Both the position numbers and the translations under genes were made by a program. A DNA stretch of 32,983 nt from an uncultured Blautia sp. Lineage in GTDB: Bacteria > Bacillota > Clostridia > Lachnospirales > Lachnospiraceae. The stretch is from assembly GCA_946622645.1 (NCBI GenBank), contig CAMOQF010000012.1, forward strand, positions 1 through 32,983. The letters are read 5' to 3'. The notes beneath the pieces were generated by a model. That model was given only the letters and a program-made list of their open reading frames with translations. It made no database searches and was not told the origin of the DNA. Shown here one piece after another: positions 31,923 through 32,983 of the stretch; the stretch's first letter is position 1; each line of letters starts with the position of its first letter.

Positions 31923-32983
31923 CTATTTACGGATCGCCGTGGGGCCGTCCTCATATCTGCTGTAGATCGTTTTTCCATATGGTTCTTTCAGAAATGCTTT
32001 TACGATGTACTGATAGCGGACGCCTTTCTTGGCTGTTTTATCCGTATAAGTATACCGGAAATCTCCTCTGGCGTTTCCGATATGGGTATATTTGCTTTGT
32101 CCGACCACCCGCCTGTAGATGCTGTAGCCGGTGCAGCCGGGCTGTTTATACCAGAAGACCTTAAGCGCGTCCGTCTTGACCTGGATCTTCTGGATTTTCT
32201 GTTTAGCCGGAGAACCGATCACCGTATTGCTGTAAGAAGGATTCCCGTAATATCTGACTCCTTCGATCAGACGATAAGGCCGTACCCGGAAAGTATAGAC
32301 TGCAAAAGCCTGCTCTCCGCTGTCCTTAAAGGTCGTTTCCGTCTGCGTTTTCCGGACGGTCCAGGCACCGGTATCGCCGATCTTCCGGGCGATCTCATAA
32401 CCGCCGGCTCCCTTCGCGGCCGTCCAGGTTACGCTGGAGTACATCCCGTTGCTGACCGCCGCGTTCACCGAGACGGCGTCCAGCTGCGGCGTTACGGTGA
32501 CTGCCGTAGACCGGCTGCTGAATTTCCGCGTTCCGTTGATCGTTTTATACGACTTGACATAGTAAGTGTACGAAACCCCCGGCTTCAGATACCAATCGTT
32601 TTTGGAGCTCTCACTGTCCGTAAATGAGACTCTGGACGGACTGCCGCAGCTTGCCCGGGTCCGGACCTCGCCGCCGTCCTCCATACGGTATACAAAGTAT
32701 CCTTCACAGCCGGAAGTTGCATTCCAGCTGATCTTCATTTTATTGTACGCCGTCTGCGTGACGGTCACGCCGGTGGGAGCGGCCGGGAGCACCGTCACTT
32801 CCACTGCGGCCTGCAGATTGCCGGCCCCGCCGGTGATCGTCGGCCAGAAGACAGCCGTCGCGCTTCCGGAGGTAAGACCGGTCACGGTACCGTCCGAATT
32901 GACCTGCAGGACGCTCTCATTGGTGCTCCTGCCGGAAAAGCCCTTCGCCGTATAGGAGGACGGCGTGACGATGAGCCCTGCGC
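31923..32983 (-). CDS. Surface protein with Ig-like (BIG2-type) and fibronectin type III modules, C-terminal part
   Basis: The frame is open through the window end, so the N-terminus is missing; about 353 residues are seen. The first part has the end of a BIG2 Ig-like domain (NESVLQVNSDGTVTGLTSGS). Three FN3-like modules follow, marked by ISWNATSGCEGYFVYRM, TWTAAKGAGGYEIARKI and FWYKQPGCTGYSIYRRV. It ends TAIRK without an LPXTG or membrane anchor, so anchoring must lie elsewhere or the protein is secreted. The apparent GTG start at 32885 is inside the BIG2 domain and is not real. The role is probably extracellular adhesion or enzyme support. Confidence 0.85.
   Translation of the reverse strand, partial: AGLIVTPSSYTAKGFSGRSTNESVLQVNSDGTVTGLTSGSATAVFWPTITGGAGNLQAAVEVTVLPAAPTGVTVTQTAYNKMKISWNATSGCEGYFVYRMEDGGEVRTRASCGSPSRVSFTDSESSKNDWYLKPGVSYTYYVKSYKTINGTRKFSSRSTAVTVTPQLDAVSVNAAVSNGMYSSVTWTAAKGAGGYEIARKIGDTGAWTVRKTQTETTFKDSGEQAFAVYTFRVRPYRLIEGVRYYGNPSYSNTVIGSPAKQKIQKIQVKTDALKVFWYKQPGCTGYSIYRRVVGQSKYTHIGNARGDFRYTYTDKTAKKGVRYQYIVKAFLKEPYGKTIYSRYEDGPTAIRK

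Overview
The window carries a low-GC Gram-positive type chromosome segment, most likely from a gut-type member of Clostridia and plausibly Lachnospiraceae. The assignment is inferred from the merged S10-spc-alpha ribosomal gene order, strong GGAGG ribosome binding sites, zinc-binding S14, L36 and adenylate kinase, rpsD inside the alpha operon, and a rapZ-whiA-HPr neighbourhood. No 16S gene or other phylogenetic marker outside the ribosomal proteins is present, so the family is a guess. Nearly everything is on the minus strand. I see no tRNA, rRNA, insertion sequence, phage gene or CRISPR array.

Region 1 (1-14914, minus) is the ribosomal super-operon, read from high to low coordinates: a TTGCAA-17-TATAAT promoter, a folded leader of about 220 nt, then rpsJ rplC rplD rplW rplB rpsS rplV rpsC rplP rpmC rpsQ rplN rplX rplE rpsN rpsH rplF rplR rpsE rpmD rplO secY adk map infA. 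It is interrupted by a hairpin terminator that itself contains a promoter, followed by rpmJ, a 240-nt structured gap, rpsM rpsK rpsD and the beginning of rpoA (cut by the window edge).

Region 2 (14951-17265) holds a membrane protein that looks like a catalytically dead signal peptidase with a long acidic tail (minus) and a PAP2 phosphatase (plus). They are divergently transcribed from two promoters that physically overlap. A bidirectional terminator closes the PAP2 gene.

Region 3 (17293-28821, minus) is a tightly packed run of twelve genes. It opens with a cluster that parallels the dlt (teichoic acid D-alanylation) system but is not canonical: an adenylation enzyme, an SGNH-type protein with a C-terminal FN3 module, an MBOAT acyltransferase, a GNAT protein and a carrier protein. 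It continues with a RhaS-like sugar-binding protein, a VanY-type D,D-carboxypeptidase, a degenerate TcdA/E1-like protein, murB, rapZ, whiA and an HPr-like protein with Glu in place of the phosphorylated His15. Spacings are below 25 nt or overlapping throughout, which suggests co-transcription of cell-envelope modification, peptidoglycan synthesis and the RapZ-WhiA-HPr regulatory group.

Region 4 (28846-32983) contains rhamnulokinase (rhaB) downstream of a repeat-rich lipoprotein (minus), a small VOC/glyoxalase-fold protein (plus), and the C-terminal part of a surface protein with Ig-like and FN3 modules (minus, runs off the window).

The strongest candidate for something undescribed is the five-gene dlt-like acyl-transfer cluster, whose adenylation enzyme lacks the Cys that is typical of D-alanine-specific DltA. 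The RNA switches in the ribosomal operon are the next best.
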